Source: Methanofollis tationis (GTDB lineage Archaea; Halobacteriota; Methanomicrobia; Methanomicrobiales; Methanofollaceae). Taken from it: a DNA stretch of 64,000 bases. The first letter of the stretch is position 1; each line of letters starts with the position of its first letter. Under the pieces are notes generated by a model that saw nothing but the letters and a program-made list of their open reading frames with translations, was not told the origin of the DNA and made no database searches. A program made the position numbers and the translations under genes. The stretch lies in NCBI RefSeq assembly GCF_013377755.1, contig NZ_JABXWR010000001.1, positions 1,995,104 to 2,059,103 of the forward strand, written 5' to 3'. Of the stretch, positions 55,832 through 64,000 are shown one piece after another.

Positions 55832-58800
55832 ATGGTTACAGCCCCCGGGGTGGAGAGAATTCTCCATCCAAGACTCCTTTTTGCGCTGATGGTGCTTATC
55901 TGCGCTCTGCTGATGGCACCAGCAGCTGCTGTGGTCCTTCCTGACAGGGTCGCCGTGAACGAATCGTACACTGACCAGACGCCCGACTACGGTTACCTGA
56001 ACTTCTCCAGCATCCAGGACGCCATAGACGGCGTGGCGACGGGCGGCGAGGTGTGGGTCCATAACGGCACATACCGCGAGGCCCTCGTGATCGACCGGAG
56101 CATGAGCGTCATGAGCGTCTCCGCACTGACGGCCCTTGACCAGAAGAGACCGGTCATCGACGTCCCCGGCGATGCGATCGGTGTCGAGATCACCGCAGGA
56201 AACGTCACCTTCAGCGGTTTTGAGGTCGCCAACGCCACCGAGATCGGCATCTTCGCCCATGGCGCCGATGCCGTCTCCATCGAGCACAACTACGTCTCTC
56301 TCCTCAACGAGACCAGCCCGTTCACCTGCGGCATTCTCGTCGAGGACGGCGCGGGGGCCTGCATAGGCGACAACGAGGTGCTTGTCATTGGAAACGGCCA
56401 TCAGATGGGTGTCACCCTCGAAGGGGCAACCGATGCCCGCGTCCGCGACAACCGCGTCCTGGCCGTCTCGCGGGACCCGGCGGTTGGGCCGGTCGGCGTG
56501 GGCGCCGTCAACCCGGTCCTTGCCGCCCTCGTTCCCGAGGATAACGAACCGCTCTCCACCATGGAGGCGGAGTACGTATCAATGGTGCCCGCCGGTGTCA
56601 CGGTCCTGGAGAGCGCCTCCGTTATCGTCGAGGGCAACCGGGTCCGGGCCCTGGGTCTCTGCGACGAGGTTGAAGGGGTATACGCCTCCGCCAACGCATG
56701 GGGTATCAGATCCTGCGATTCTGAGCGTGTGACGATCATCGAGAATGACGTCTCCGTCGTCGGGGTTGCAGCCAATGCAACCCGGACGGTCGGCATCCAC
56801 GGCGCCGGCGATCTCACCCTCATCGAAGGCAACACCGTCGAGATCTACACCGAATCCCGGGTTGTCCAGCCGGTCGGCATCCGCCTCGGCTATGCTGAGA
56901 AGGGGCGGGTCCTCAACAATACCGTCTCTGTGGAGGCAGAATGCGCCAGCACCGCCGGGAACGATGGGAGGATGAGGGCTTCAGGCATCACGGCCTTTGA
57001 CTCCTTCAAGGCCCAGGTCACCGGGAACGACATCTCCTCTACCCTCTTCGCCAGCGGGTCACCCGAAACCTGCCGCGTGGCGGTCGAGGGCATTTATATC
57101 GAGGAATGTGACGGGTGCCGGGTGAGCGAGAACATCGCCGTCGTGGAGAGTACGACAATCCGGGACCTGGCCCGCGACGGTGATGACTGCCTGCTCCGGG
57201 TGTTCGGCAGCGTAAACGGCATCGACGTCTATGCGAGCGACGAACCCGAGATCCTGGAGAATGTCGTCGAGACCTTCGGCGGCGTGCTCTCCTATGGCAG
57301 AGGGACGCCGGACGAACCCTTTGCAGGCATCGCCGGCGAACTCATGATGGCCGGCATCTCTGTCCGGAGTGACGGGGATGAACCCGTCCTGAGCCCGGTG
57401 GTCGACGGGAATGCGGTCTCTGTTTCGGCGCAGAGCATGACGCTTCTCGGGTCGCTCCCCGGCGTGCTCGGCTCCGCCCTTGCAGAGAACAGCGACCTCC
57501 AGGCCAGGTACGCCGCCATGGTGGCGGCGAAGGACAACCGGGCCTCTGCGCTCTCCGCCTTCGAGGAGGTTGAAGGTCTGGACGTCGCTGAGAGCAGCGC
57601 CCTTGCCTTCGAACCGCAGATCAACGAGGCGTGCCTCGCCCAGGTCCGCACGGTGACGGCCGGCATCGTCCTCGAAGGCGTCCTGGATCCAACGGTCTGC
57701 CGCAACACCGTCCCGGTATTCCTGAACACCGTCTCCCTTGTATCCAGCCGGCCGATCTCAGAAGAGGCGACGGCACTCTTTGAGGGCGCCAGGCCGCTCG
57801 GGCTCATCGAGCGGGCCTTTGCCGGCGAGCAGATGCAGCAGGCCGCCGTCCTCAGCCTCATCGACGAGAACGGCGATGCGTGGCAGAACCTCCCGGCAGA
57901 GGAGAGGGCGGCGATCACTGACGCCGTCATCGACGGCGACGCCGACGCCCTTGCACTCTATGCCGAAACCGACGGCCTCTTCCCCGCGGGATCCGGCGTG
58001 GACGAGATCATCGCCGGCTACGGGGAGGCCCTTGAGAGCGATGAACTGCTCGGGTTCCTGAACGCGACCCGGCTTGCAGCCGCGGTCCCGGTCTCGATGA
58101 ACTACGGCCTCCTCTACACCGCCGAAGGTGAGACGCAGGTCTATGAGAACACCTTCTCGGTCCTGACCACGAGCATCGGGATCGCCGTTGCCGAGAGCGA
58201 GGGCGCCGATGTCCCAGACGCCGCCGCCGGATCGGCCGGTCTCGTGACCTCCTTCGGCATCATCGGGACGAGCGATGCGGCCACGCTGGCGGAGAACACC
58301 ATAGAGGTGGGCACCAGCGGCATATACCTGAACATCGCCTCTGGCAGCGATATCGAGACCTCGGACGCAGCGGCCGGCACCGCCCACCTCTTCCTCGCGG
58401 CGGGGATCTGTGCAGACGGCGATGAGAGCCTGGTCCGGGGCAACGACATCACCGTCCTGCAGACCACGGAGGCGATGGCCGAGGCGGTCGCCCGGGTAAA
58501 GGGCCGGATGGCCCTCAGTGTTGCGGCCACAGCGGGCGTGGGCGTCGGCATCGTCCTTGACTCCGGCACGATCCTGAACGCGGAGACCTACGCCCCCGTT
58601 CCTCCCATGATGGACGATGTGTTCGGCGATGTCATCCAGGGCAACACGGTCTCGGTCACCGACGAGATCGCCGTCGCCTCGATCGCCGGGATGCTGCTCG
58701 CCCCGCCCCTTGACGGATCTTCCCATGCCCTCTCTGCGGCGGTCGGCGCCGCGGCGAGTTTCGGTATCGTCGCACCCGAGGCCAGCGTGCTGGACAACAC

Positions 58801-60034
58801 CGTCAGCACCATCGCAAGCCAGAACAGCATGGCCATTGCAGAGGTCACGGACCTCTCGGATCCTGTCACCCAGGCGGCGGCCTTTGACCTGCCCGGTGCC
58901 GGGGCTGCAAACCTGGGGATCGCCGTGTCCGGGGGTATCGTGACCCTGCGCTCATGCATCACGAACAACACCGTCTTCACGGCGGCGAACGCCGAAGAAA
59001 TTATCGAGGCGGCGACTGAGGAACTCCTCGAAGACGCCCGCTTCCTCGGCGTTGTCGGGGCGGTCGACGTCGGCATCGTCAGCCTGAACCCCTCGTACAT
59101 CGACGCGAACACCGTGGACGGCGAGGCATGGGCTGCCCTGGTGGGCATGTTCCAGGGCGACCGGGTGGACGGCGATATCCTGGGCATCGCCCTGGACCTC
59201 GGCATCCTCTCGGTGGGCGGCGACGCCACCTTCAACACCATCTACAACGGCTATGCAGGCTTCCCGTACTCCTATGAAGGGGAGGTCTTCGAGCCCTATG
59301 CCACCCACAACTGGTGGGGCGACGCGAGCGGCCCGTCGGGCAGCGGCCCCGGGACCGGGAGCCCGGTCTACGGCACCGCCCTCTACGAACCCTGGCTGAC
59401 CCGGCCGGCTGACGTCGTCCTCGAGACCGGGAAGTCCTATTTCGGGCTTGAGATCGGGTCGCCCTTCATCGGCGGCGACGGTTACCGCGCCGGGCTTGAG
59501 CCCGGATGGAACACCCTCTCGTTCCCGCTGGCGCTCGAGAACACCACCTGGCAGGCGGTCGCCGGCCTCGGCGACGGCCTCGATTACGCCGTCGCCTACT
59601 CCTGGGACGCGGCCACCCAGACCTGGGTCCAGGTGACCGATGCGAGCAGGATCAACCCGCTCGATGCGGTCTATATCAGAATGAACGACTACGACCGCCT
59701 GCCGGTCCAGATCAGCCCGGAGATCACGAGCCCGCCGACCCGCACCCTCGAGGCAGGGTGGAACCTGGTCGGCCCGGCCTATGCCCTGGTCGGCCTCCCT
59801 GAGCCGATCGGCCAGGCGTACTTCTGGTGGGGAGAGCCCTACGGGACGTCGGTCACGAATGCCCTGACCACCGTCGAGTACACGCCTGACGGCCGCGACG
59901 GATACGCCGTCGTCGTCTCCCCGTCGATCAACCCCGAGGCCTGGGTCTTCACCCGCGGGGACGATGCATCTCCTCGGGTGGCGACATTAACACCGCAATC
60001 CCTGGGTCTTCACCCGCGGGGACGATGCACCTGA
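55832..60034 (+). CDS. Giant secreted parallel beta-helix surface protein, C-terminus frameshifted
   Basis: 1400 residues as read. Residues about 14-36 are a signal peptide (LLFALMVLICALLMAPAAA). Residues about 50-1180 are right-handed beta-helix repeats (NosD/PbH1 type), with recurring turns such as IEGNTVEI, VSENIAVV, VQGNTVSV and LDNTVSTI. The HNWWGDASGPSGSGPGTGSP segment closes the helix, and a C-terminal beta domain (LEPGWNTLSFPLALENTT, LEAGWNLVGPAYALVGL) follows. The last 23 residues as read are out of frame: a 61-bp insertion (see 59940-60029) shifts translation to a stop at 60034. The restored frame would run to the stop at 60138-60140, 7 bp before the next gene. Likely an envelope or exopolysaccharide-binding protein; ligand unknown. 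A TATA-like AAATATTATGG lies near 55781. Confidence 0.85.
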   Translation: MVTAPGVERILHPRLLFALMVLICALLMAPAAAVVLPDRVAVNESYTDQTPDYGYLNFSSIQDAIDGVATGGEVWVHNGTYREALVIDRSMSVMSVSALTALDQKRPVIDVPGDAIGVEITAGNVTFSGFEVANATEIGIFAHGADAVSIEHNYVSLLNETSPFTCGILVEDGAGACIGDNEVLVIGNGHQMGVTLEGATDARVRDNRVLAVSRDPAVGPVGVGAVNPVLAALVPEDNEPLSTMEAEYVSMVPAGVTVLESASVIVEGNRVRALGLCDEVEGVYASANAWGIRSCDSERVTIIENDVSVVGVAANATRTVGIHGAGDLTLIEGNTVEIYTESRVVQPVGIRLGYAEKGRVLNNTVSVEAECASTAGNDGRMRASGITAFDSFKAQVTGNDISSTLFASGSPETCRVAVEGIYIEECDGCRVSENIAVVESTTIRDLARDGDDCLLRVFGSVNGIDVYASDEPEILENVVETFGGVLSYGRGTPDEPFAGIAGELMMAGISVRSDGDEPVLSPVVDGNAVSVSAQSMTLLGSLPGVLGSALAENSDLQARYAAMVAAKDNRASALSAFEEVEGLDVAESSALAFEPQINEACLAQVRTVTAGIVLEGVLDPTVCRNTVPVFLNTVSLVSSRPISEEATALFEGARPLGLIERAFAGEQMQQAAVLSLIDENGDAWQNLPAEERAAITDAVIDGDADALALYAETDGLFPAGSGVDEIIAGYGEALESDELLGFLNATRLAAAVPVSMNYGLLYTAEGETQVYENTFSVLTTSIGIAVAESEGADVPDAAAGSAGLVTSFGIIGTSDAATLAENTIEVGTSGIYLNIASGSDIETSDAAAGTAHLFLAAGICADGDESLVRGNDITVLQTTEAMAEAVARVKGRMALSVAATAGVGVGIVLDSGTILNAETYAPVPPMMDDVFGDVIQGNTVSVTDEIAVASIAGMLLAPPLDGSSHALSAAVGAAASFGIVAPEASVLDNTVSTIASQNSMAIAEVTDLSDPVTQAAAFDLPGAGAANLGIAVSGGIVTLRSCITNNTVFTAANAEEIIEAATEELLEDARFLGVVGAVDVGIVSLNPSYIDANTVDGEAWAALVGMFQGDRVDGDILGIALDLGILSVGGDATFNTIYNGYAGFPYSYEGEVFEPYATHNWWGDASGPSGSGPGTGSPVYGTALYEPWLTRPADVVLETGKSYFGLEIGSPFIGGDGYRAGLEPGWNTLSFPLALENTTWQAVAGLGDGLDYAVAYSWDAATQTWVQVTDASRINPLDAVYIRMNDYDRLPVQISPEITSPPTRTLEAGWNLVGPAYALVGLPEPIGQAYFWWGEPYGTSVTNALTTVEYTPDGRDGYAVVVSPSINPEAWVFTRGDDASPRVATLTPQSLGLHPRGRCT
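59940..60029 (+). repeat. 61-bp insertion: 28/29-bp direct repeat around 32/33 bp of new DNA
   Basis: Bases 59940-59968 and 60001-60029 are identical over 29 bp (begins CCTGGGTCTTCACCC, ends GGGGACGATGCA). They flank a unique 32-bp segment, 59969-60000. Removing 61 bp restores the beta-helix reading frame, so the ancestral state had one copy. The dimensions equal one repeat plus one spacer of the window's own CRISPR array. Confidence 0.9.
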
Positions 60035-60140
60035 TATGGACGCCACCTGCGGCTACTGGGTCTCCATGGAGAACCCCGCTACCCTTGCCGGGTTCTCCAC
60101 CACCCCTCTCCCCATGCCCGAATGGGCGTGGAACCTGTGA
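60001..60140 (+). pseudogene. Disconnected C-terminal coding remnant of the beta-helix protein
   Basis: From the second copy of the duplicated segment, the frame that matches the first copy reads WVFTRGDDAPDMDATCGYWV, then SMENPATLAGFSTTPLPMPE and WAWNL, ending at a stop at 60138-60140. This is a sensible ending for the upstream protein (CGYWV and TLAGF are common in such C-terminal domains), now one frame off. It contains no start of its own. Confidence 0.8.
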
Positions 60141-60147
60141 GGCAATC

Positions 60148-61251
60148 ATGACGCGAATACCAGCACACGCAATCATCGCGGCGCTCATCATCGCCGCAAG
60201 CCTCCTGGTCGCCCCGGCGCTCGCGAGCGAGGGCGCCCCGTCGACGATCCCCCATGCCTTCTACGGGCAGGTCTATGGCCCGGACGGCTCGAATGCGCCC
60301 GCCGGGTCGATCATCGTCGCATCGGTGGCGGGGAACGAGGCCGGGACGATCCTGGTCGCCCCGGCCGGAGCGTACGGGACGGCATACGGCGGCGGTGCAA
60401 AACTCGTCGTCTGGACGCCTGCCCTGCAGTCGGGCGAGAACATCACCTTCTATATCGACGGCGTGCGTGCGGCGGAGTCGGCGCTCTTTGAGAGCGGCGG
60501 CGTCACAAACCTGACCCTGACGGCGAGCGCGGCCCTGCCGAAGGAGCGCCCCGGCGAGAGCACGACGCGGCCGGTCAACGCCACCGGCGGCCAGTCCGTT
60601 ATCGTCGACGGCGGCGGAGCTTCGGCGGTCCTGACGACGACCGGGGACTTCCAGGGCGAGACAATCGTCTTCACCCTCTTTACGGCGGCGCCTGACGACC
60701 AGCCCGTCCCCCCGGGCACCCGTGACGTCGGCCGGTTTGCCGAGATCACGAGCACGATCGGGAATGACAACATCCAGAAGGTGATCGTGCGGGTCCACTA
60801 CACCGACGCCGACGTCGTCGGGATCGATGAGTCCTCCATCCGGCTCTACTGGTGGAGCACGACCGGCGCCTGGGAGCAGCTCCCCGGCGGCGTCGACACC
60901 GGCGCAAATGTCGCCTGGGGCGAGACCGACCACTTCTCGACCTTCGGCCTCTATGGCGCGGCCTCGAAACCGGCGCCCGGCGGCGGTGGGAGTGGAGGCG
61001 CGGTCCCGGTCGTCACGCCCACCTCTACGGTCACCCCGGTGGAGACGACCCCGGTGGAGGCGATCCCCACCCTGGCTGACGCCCCTGAGACCGGAGCGCC
61101 TCTGGCGGCCGTGACCGGGACAACCGGAGCCGCGGCGCCTGTGGAGGGTGAACCGGATGCAGGAGCGGCCGAACCCCTCCCGGTGACCGCGGTCGTACTC
61201 GTTGTCGTTGCGATCGCCGCGGCAGGGTTCCTGCTGCTCCGGCGGATCTAA
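60148..61251 (+). CDS. Membrane-anchored secreted surface protein
   Basis: 367 residues from ATG 60148 (MTRIPAHAIIAALIIAASLL); the longer frame from 60025 is out-of-frame text of the upstream gene. Signal peptide to about residue 29 (APALAS). An Ig-like region follows (HAFYGQVYGPDGSNAPAGS, VVWTPALQSGENITFYIDG), then a beta domain (KVIVRVHYTDADVVGIDESS, WEQLPGGVDTGANVAW) like those in archaeal S-layer-associated proteins. A Pro/Thr-rich stalk (about 285-330) and one C-terminal helix (VTAVVLVVVAIAAAGFLLL) with RRI form the membrane anchor. GAGG lies 6-9 nt ahead of the start, overlapping the ancestral stop of the beta-helix gene, so the pair was an operon. Function unknown. Confidence 0.85.
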   Translation: MTRIPAHAIIAALIIAASLLVAPALASEGAPSTIPHAFYGQVYGPDGSNAPAGSIIVASVAGNEAGTILVAPAGAYGTAYGGGAKLVVWTPALQSGENITFYIDGVRAAESALFESGGVTNLTLTASAALPKERPGESTTRPVNATGGQSVIVDGGGASAVLTTTGDFQGETIVFTLFTAAPDDQPVPPGTRDVGRFAEITSTIGNDNIQKVIVRVHYTDADVVGIDESSIRLYWWSTTGAWEQLPGGVDTGANVAWGETDHFSTFGLYGAASKPAPGGGGSGGAVPVVTPTSTVTPVETTPVEAIPTLADAPETGAPLAAVTGTTGAAAPVEGEPDAGAAEPLPVTAVVLVVVAIAAAGFLLLRRI

Positions 61252-61349
61252 TTTTTCTTTTTTTCCGGCGCGGAGTTTTTTGCGCCGGGGCTCCCGTACT
61301 TCGCTAAAATGGTTGAGACCGCCATCAGGAGATCAAACCATCAACTTCC

Positions 61350-61431
61350 CTTCGCGTATCTTCGCGACTTCGCGTGAGTTTTCCAGAAAAACAGGACAAA
61401 AAATCACGCGAAGAACGCGAAGAACGCGAAG
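61350..61431. repeat. Large inverted repeat (28-bp stem)
   Basis: Left arm 61350-61377 (CTTCGCGTATCTTCGCGACT onward) pairs with right arm 61404-61431, separated by a 26-nt loop rich in A. Each arm is itself built of CTTCGCG/CGCGAAG repeats. It lies about 100 bp after the surface-protein stop. It may stop transcription or be a REP/MITE-like element; no open frame is involved. Confidence 0.75.
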
Positions 61432-61597
61432 TCCGGTGTCCGGGTGCTGCTAACGCCGTTCGACGTCGTCGCGCGAGATATCGGATGTCAAAATGAGAGA
61501 AGTACTGGGCTCTCAGTCAAGGAACGTCAGGTTCACGGGGAATCATTGCGTTAAAACTCGCAATCTGAAGTTGAAAAGAAGAGATATTCAGAATAAA

Positions 61598-61670
61598 TGC
61601 TGCCATGGGGATTCGAACCCCAGTCGTCGGCGTGAAAGGCCGACATGATTGGCCACTACACTATGGCAGC
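61598..61670 (-). tRNA. tRNA-Glu (anticodon TTC)
   Basis: On the minus strand, acceptor GCTGCCA pairs with TGGCAGC plus discriminator A. The anticodon loop CTTTCAC gives TTC; the T arm is CTGGGGTTCGAATCCCCA-like. 73 nt, no intron, CCA not encoded. An AT-rich promoter-like stretch (ATATATAGTATAGC on the minus strand) lies just upstream at about 61676-61690. Confidence 0.95.
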
Positions 61671-61783
61671 AGAAATGCTATACTATATATCCGGATCCTG
61701 GTACTTAAACCTTCGGCCGGCGCCTGGCCGCTCTTATATGCCGGCCGCTCTCCCTCTCCCGGAAAAAGCGGGGTGCGCCGGCC

Positions 61784-62605
61784 TCATCGCCAGGTGACCC
61801 GCACCGGCTCCCGGCCGGGCACGCGGGGGAACCGGTACGCCGGGTAGCCCAGGGCCATCGCATACTGCGGCGCATGCCCCTCGGGCAGGGCGAGCGCCTC
61901 AAGAAGCGCCGGCGAGGCCGATGCCGCCATCTGGAAGAACCCGGCCCAGCAGGTTCCGAGGCCGAAGGACGGGGCGGCGACCTCAAGCCAGGCGAGGGCG
62001 ATGATGCTGTCGGTGTAGGCCATCGGGTCCTTCGCATCGGCGTGGGCGACGACCAGGTGCGGGGCGCCCCGGCAGATCTGGTCCACGCCCGCGTCCCAGG
62101 TCCGCACCAGCACCCCGAAGAGATCGGTCATCGGGTGGCCGGCCCGGCTCGCCTCCCGCATCCACGCGATCGCAAGCCCCGCGAGGCGGCGCACCTCTGC
62201 CGGGTCGTGGACGACGAGCCAGTGGACCGGCTGGCCGTTCATCCCGGAGGGTGCGAACCTCACCACGTCGAGCAGGGCCTCGACCGTCTCCCTATCCACG
62301 CTCTCCTCCCGGTACCGGCGGACCGTCCGGCGGGCCCGCAGGTAGGCCGCAAGGTCCGCGGGGGCGATCGCCGCCGACCCGCCGGGAAGATGCTGCGGCC
62401 CGCAGGCCGGGTACAGGGCCAAGACCGCCCCGGCCGGGCAGACGGCCTCGCAGTGGCCGCAACGGCTGCACACCGCCTCGCCGCCGGGGACGAGGCGCGG
62501 CAGATCGTCGGGCCCGTCCTGCGCGATGATCCCCATCGGGCAGATCTCCATGCAGATGCCGCAGCGCGTGCAGGCATCGCTGTCAACGGTGATCGGATGG
62601 TCCAT
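61784..62605 (-). CDS. Nitroreductase fused to a 2x[4Fe-4S] ferredoxin domain
   Basis: 273 residues. The N-terminal ferredoxin part has CTRCGICMEICPMGI (about 12-26) and CSRCGHCEAVCPAGA (about 46-60), two full cluster motifs. The C-terminal part is a nitroreductase/FMN fold: RRTVRRYREESVD (FMN-phosphate binding), VRFAPSGMNGQPVHW, and APSFGLGTCWAGFF. Such fusions are frequent in methanogens and anaerobes, presumably using reduced ferredoxin to reduce a small substrate; the substrate is unknown. ATG 62605 follows the ilvE stop by 48 bp on the same strand. Confidence 0.9.
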   Translation of the reverse strand: MDHPITVDSDACTRCGICMEICPMGIIAQDGPDDLPRLVPGGEAVCSRCGHCEAVCPAGAVLALYPACGPQHLPGGSAAIAPADLAAYLRARRTVRRYREESVDRETVEALLDVVRFAPSGMNGQPVHWLVVHDPAEVRRLAGLAIAWMREASRAGHPMTDLFGVLVRTWDAGVDQICRGAPHLVVAHADAKDPMAYTDSIIALAWLEVAAPSFGLGTCWAGFFQMAASASPALLEALALPEGHAPQYAMALGYPAYRFPRVPGREPVRVTWR

Positions 62606-62653
62606 GGGTGATCGAATGGCAATAATCGGATAAAAAAGGATGGGGGGAGAACC

Positions 62654-63520
62654 TCAGAAGATCGGGGTGCCTTCCTTTGCGGTCACCGCAGAGAACCCGG
62701 CCATCAGCTGCCTGGTGACCGGGCCCGGGTGGCCGTCGCCGACGATCCTGCCGTCGATCTTCGTGATCGGCGCCACCTCGGCGGCGGTGCCGGTGACGAA
62801 GATCTCGTCGGCCGTATAGAGGTCGAAGTAGCCGAGGTTCCGCTCCTCGACACCGATCCCGAGTGAGGCGGCGACCTCGAGCGCCACCTTCCTGGTCACG
62901 CCCCTGAGGTTGTTGAGGGTATGCGGGGTGGCGATGACGCCGTCCTTGACGACAAAGATGTTGTCCCCTGAGCCTTCGGCGACATAGCCGTGGGTGTCGA
63001 AGAAGATCGCCTCGTCCCCGCCCTTGTAGTTCGCCTCGATCTTCGCCAGGATGTTGTTTAAGTAGTTGAGGCTCTTCACGTTCGGCGGGAGGGCCTCGGC
63101 CGGGTTCCTCCGGACGGAGACGCTGACTGCGGTGAGCCCCTTCTCGTAGAGGTCGCCGTACATCGCCCCCCAGCTGGTGGCGATGATGAAGATCGTCGGC
63201 TTCGGGCACTTCCGCGGGTCGAGGCCCAGGTCTCCTTTGCCCCGAGTGACGACCGGCCTGATATAGGCGTCCTTTAAGTTGTTTCGCCGCAGGACCTCGA
63301 GGAGCGCTTCCTTGAACTCCTCCTTCGTGATCGGGACCTTCATGTCGATCGTCTTTGCCGAGTCGTAGAGCCGGTCGATGTGCTCGTCCAGCCTGAAGAC
63401 GCGGCCGTCATAGGCGCGGATCCCCTCAAAAACGCCGTCGCCGTAGAGAAGGCCGTGGTCGAAGACCGAGACCTTCGCCTCGCTCTCAGGGACGAACGCC
63501 CCGTCCAGGTAGATAATCAT
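62654..63520 (-). CDS. ilvE: Branched-chain amino acid aminotransferase
   Basis: PLP enzyme for the last step of Ile, Leu and Val synthesis. 288 residues from ATG 63520 ([20 protein letters not shown]). Motifs: [17 protein letters not shown], the PLP lysine region [16 protein letters not shown], and [20 protein letters not shown], the fold-type IV signature. The longer frame to 63592 lacks family likeness. A TATA-like box on the minus strand (AAAATACTATATC, about 63558-63546) is about 30 bp ahead, implying a nearly leaderless message. Confidence 0.95.
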   Translation of the reverse strand: MIIYLDGAFVPESEAKVSVFDHGLLYGDGVFEGIRAYDGRVFRLDEHIDRLYDSAKTIDMKVPITKEEFKEALLEVLRRNNLKDAYIRPVVTRGKGDLGLDPRKCPKPTIFIIATSWGAMYGDLYEKGLTAVSVSVRRNPAEALPPNVKSLNYLNNILAKIEANYKGGDEAIFFDTHGYVAEGSGDNIFVVKDGVIATPHTLNNLRGVTRKVALEVAASLGIGVEERNLGYFDLYTADEIFVTGTAAEVAPITKIDGRIVGDGHPGPVTRQLMAGFSAVTAKEGTPIF

Positions 63521-63567
63521 AAAGAGAGTATTGGCGCAGGATTGATATAGTATTTTATGGTTCGGCT

Positions 63568-64000
63568 TCAGGAACCCGGCCCCTGTCTGCACGCCTGGAG
63601 AAAGCCGCGGAAAAAGTCGGCACTCGCCGCCGGGTGGAGGTGCGTGTAGCTTGCCAGGGTCTGTTCGGTCACCGCCCCGTCCAGCGCCCCCTTAATCCCG
63701 GTGCCGCGGGAGAGGGTGTAGGCAAACCTCGTCTCGGGCGCGAGCCGCACCTCTGAGTAATGGAACTCGTGGCCCCGGAACGCCCCCGCGCCGAAGGGGC
63801 ACGCACCCCCGGCCCGCCCCTCCACGTAACCGAGGGTGCGGTGGGCCGGCATCCCGGTCTCGCCTGAGAAGACCCCGCACATGGTGCAGGTCTCCTCCTC
63901 TTCCCGCCCCTGCCACCCGGCCCGCAGGACCAGCCGCTCGGTGAGATAGATGAGCCCGCCGCACTCGGCGTAGATGGGCACGCCGTTTTTCGAGGCCTCC
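63568..64000 (-). CDS. Cobyrinate / Ni-sirohydrochlorin a,c-diamide synthase family, 5' end outside window
   Basis: C-terminal glutamine-amidotransferase half of a CbiA/CobB/CfbB-type enzyme. The nucleophile Cys lies in [13 protein letters not shown], and the C-terminal region has [10 protein letters not shown] and SYTHLHPAA, both conserved in the family. In methanogens this family includes CfbB, which amidates Ni-sirohydrochlorin for coenzyme F430, the MCR cofactor, and CbiA for cobamides. The fragment alone does not decide between them, so no symbol is given. The frame is open to the window edge with no start needed. It ends 47 bp before the ilvE start. Confidence 0.85.
   Translation of the reverse strand, partial: EASKNGVPIYAECGGLIYLTERLVLRAGWQGREEEETCTMCGVFSGETGMPAHRTLGYVEGRAGGACPFGAGAFRGHEFHYSEVRLAPETRFAYTLSRGTGIKGALDGAVTEQTLASYTHLHPAASADFFRGFLQACRQGPGS

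Noticed and set aside
60025-60147. Earlier start for the surface protein at 60148
   Set aside because: The extra 41 residues are an out-of-frame reading of the beta-helix gene's C-terminus; the signal peptide begins at ATG 60148.

Overview
The window comes from a methanogenic archaeon, most likely order Methanomicrobiales (Methanofollis/Methanoculleus-like; this is a judgement from the McrA and rRNA sequences, not a search). It carries an mcrBDGA operon for methyl-coenzyme M reductase, an archaeal rRNA operon with tRNA-Ala in the 16S-23S spacer, bulge-helix-bulge rRNA processing stems, TATA/BRE-type promoters, GC-rich coding DNA and surface proteins of archaeal type.

Layout. 1-3.8 kb: housekeeping genes (UMP kinase, an AmmeMemoRadiSam-type radical SAM enzyme, a Mut7-C protein, a lipoprotein, an iron-sulfur flavoprotein, a small zinc-ribbon protein). 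4.5-9.0 kb: mcrB, mcrD, mcrG, mcrA behind an AT-rich promoter and a roughly 110-nt leader; mcrC is absent. 9.8-15.6 kb: a cluster of about six tandem promoters feeding 16S, tRNA-Ala, 23S, tRNA-Cys and 5S. 15.7-20.4 kb: a large secreted VWA/Ig-like protein, a DnaQ-like exonuclease and a small unknown protein.

20.6-43.2 kb is one continuous type I-E CRISPR array: about 367 near-identical 29-bp repeats plus three decayed ones at the left end, with a 61-bp period. It is read on the minus strand from a 130-bp leader at its right end. Immediately upstream on the same strand lies a complete cas3-cse1-cse2-cas7e-cas5e-cas6e-cas1-cas2 operon (43.3-52.0 kb). Many spacers are near-duplicates of one another, with differences falling largely at synonymous positions, so they look like samples of homologous genes from related viruses or plasmids over time.

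52.0-55.8 kb is a scarred flank: a truncated radical SAM gene joined tail-to-tail to a truncated catalase gene, a ferredoxin-type protein, a cupin and an IS5-family transposase. 55.8-61.3 kb holds a 1400-residue parallel beta-helix surface protein and a membrane-anchored surface protein. The beta-helix gene is frameshifted near its 3' end by a 61-bp insertion made of a duplicated 28/29-bp target flanking 32/33 bp of new DNA. Those are exactly the dimensions of one type I-E repeat-spacer unit, so this looks like an off-target Cas1-Cas2 integration, and it is the most striking observation here. 61.6-64 kb: tRNA-Glu, a ferredoxin-nitroreductase fusion, branched-chain aminotransferase and the 3' part of a cobyrinate-diamide-synthase-family gene.
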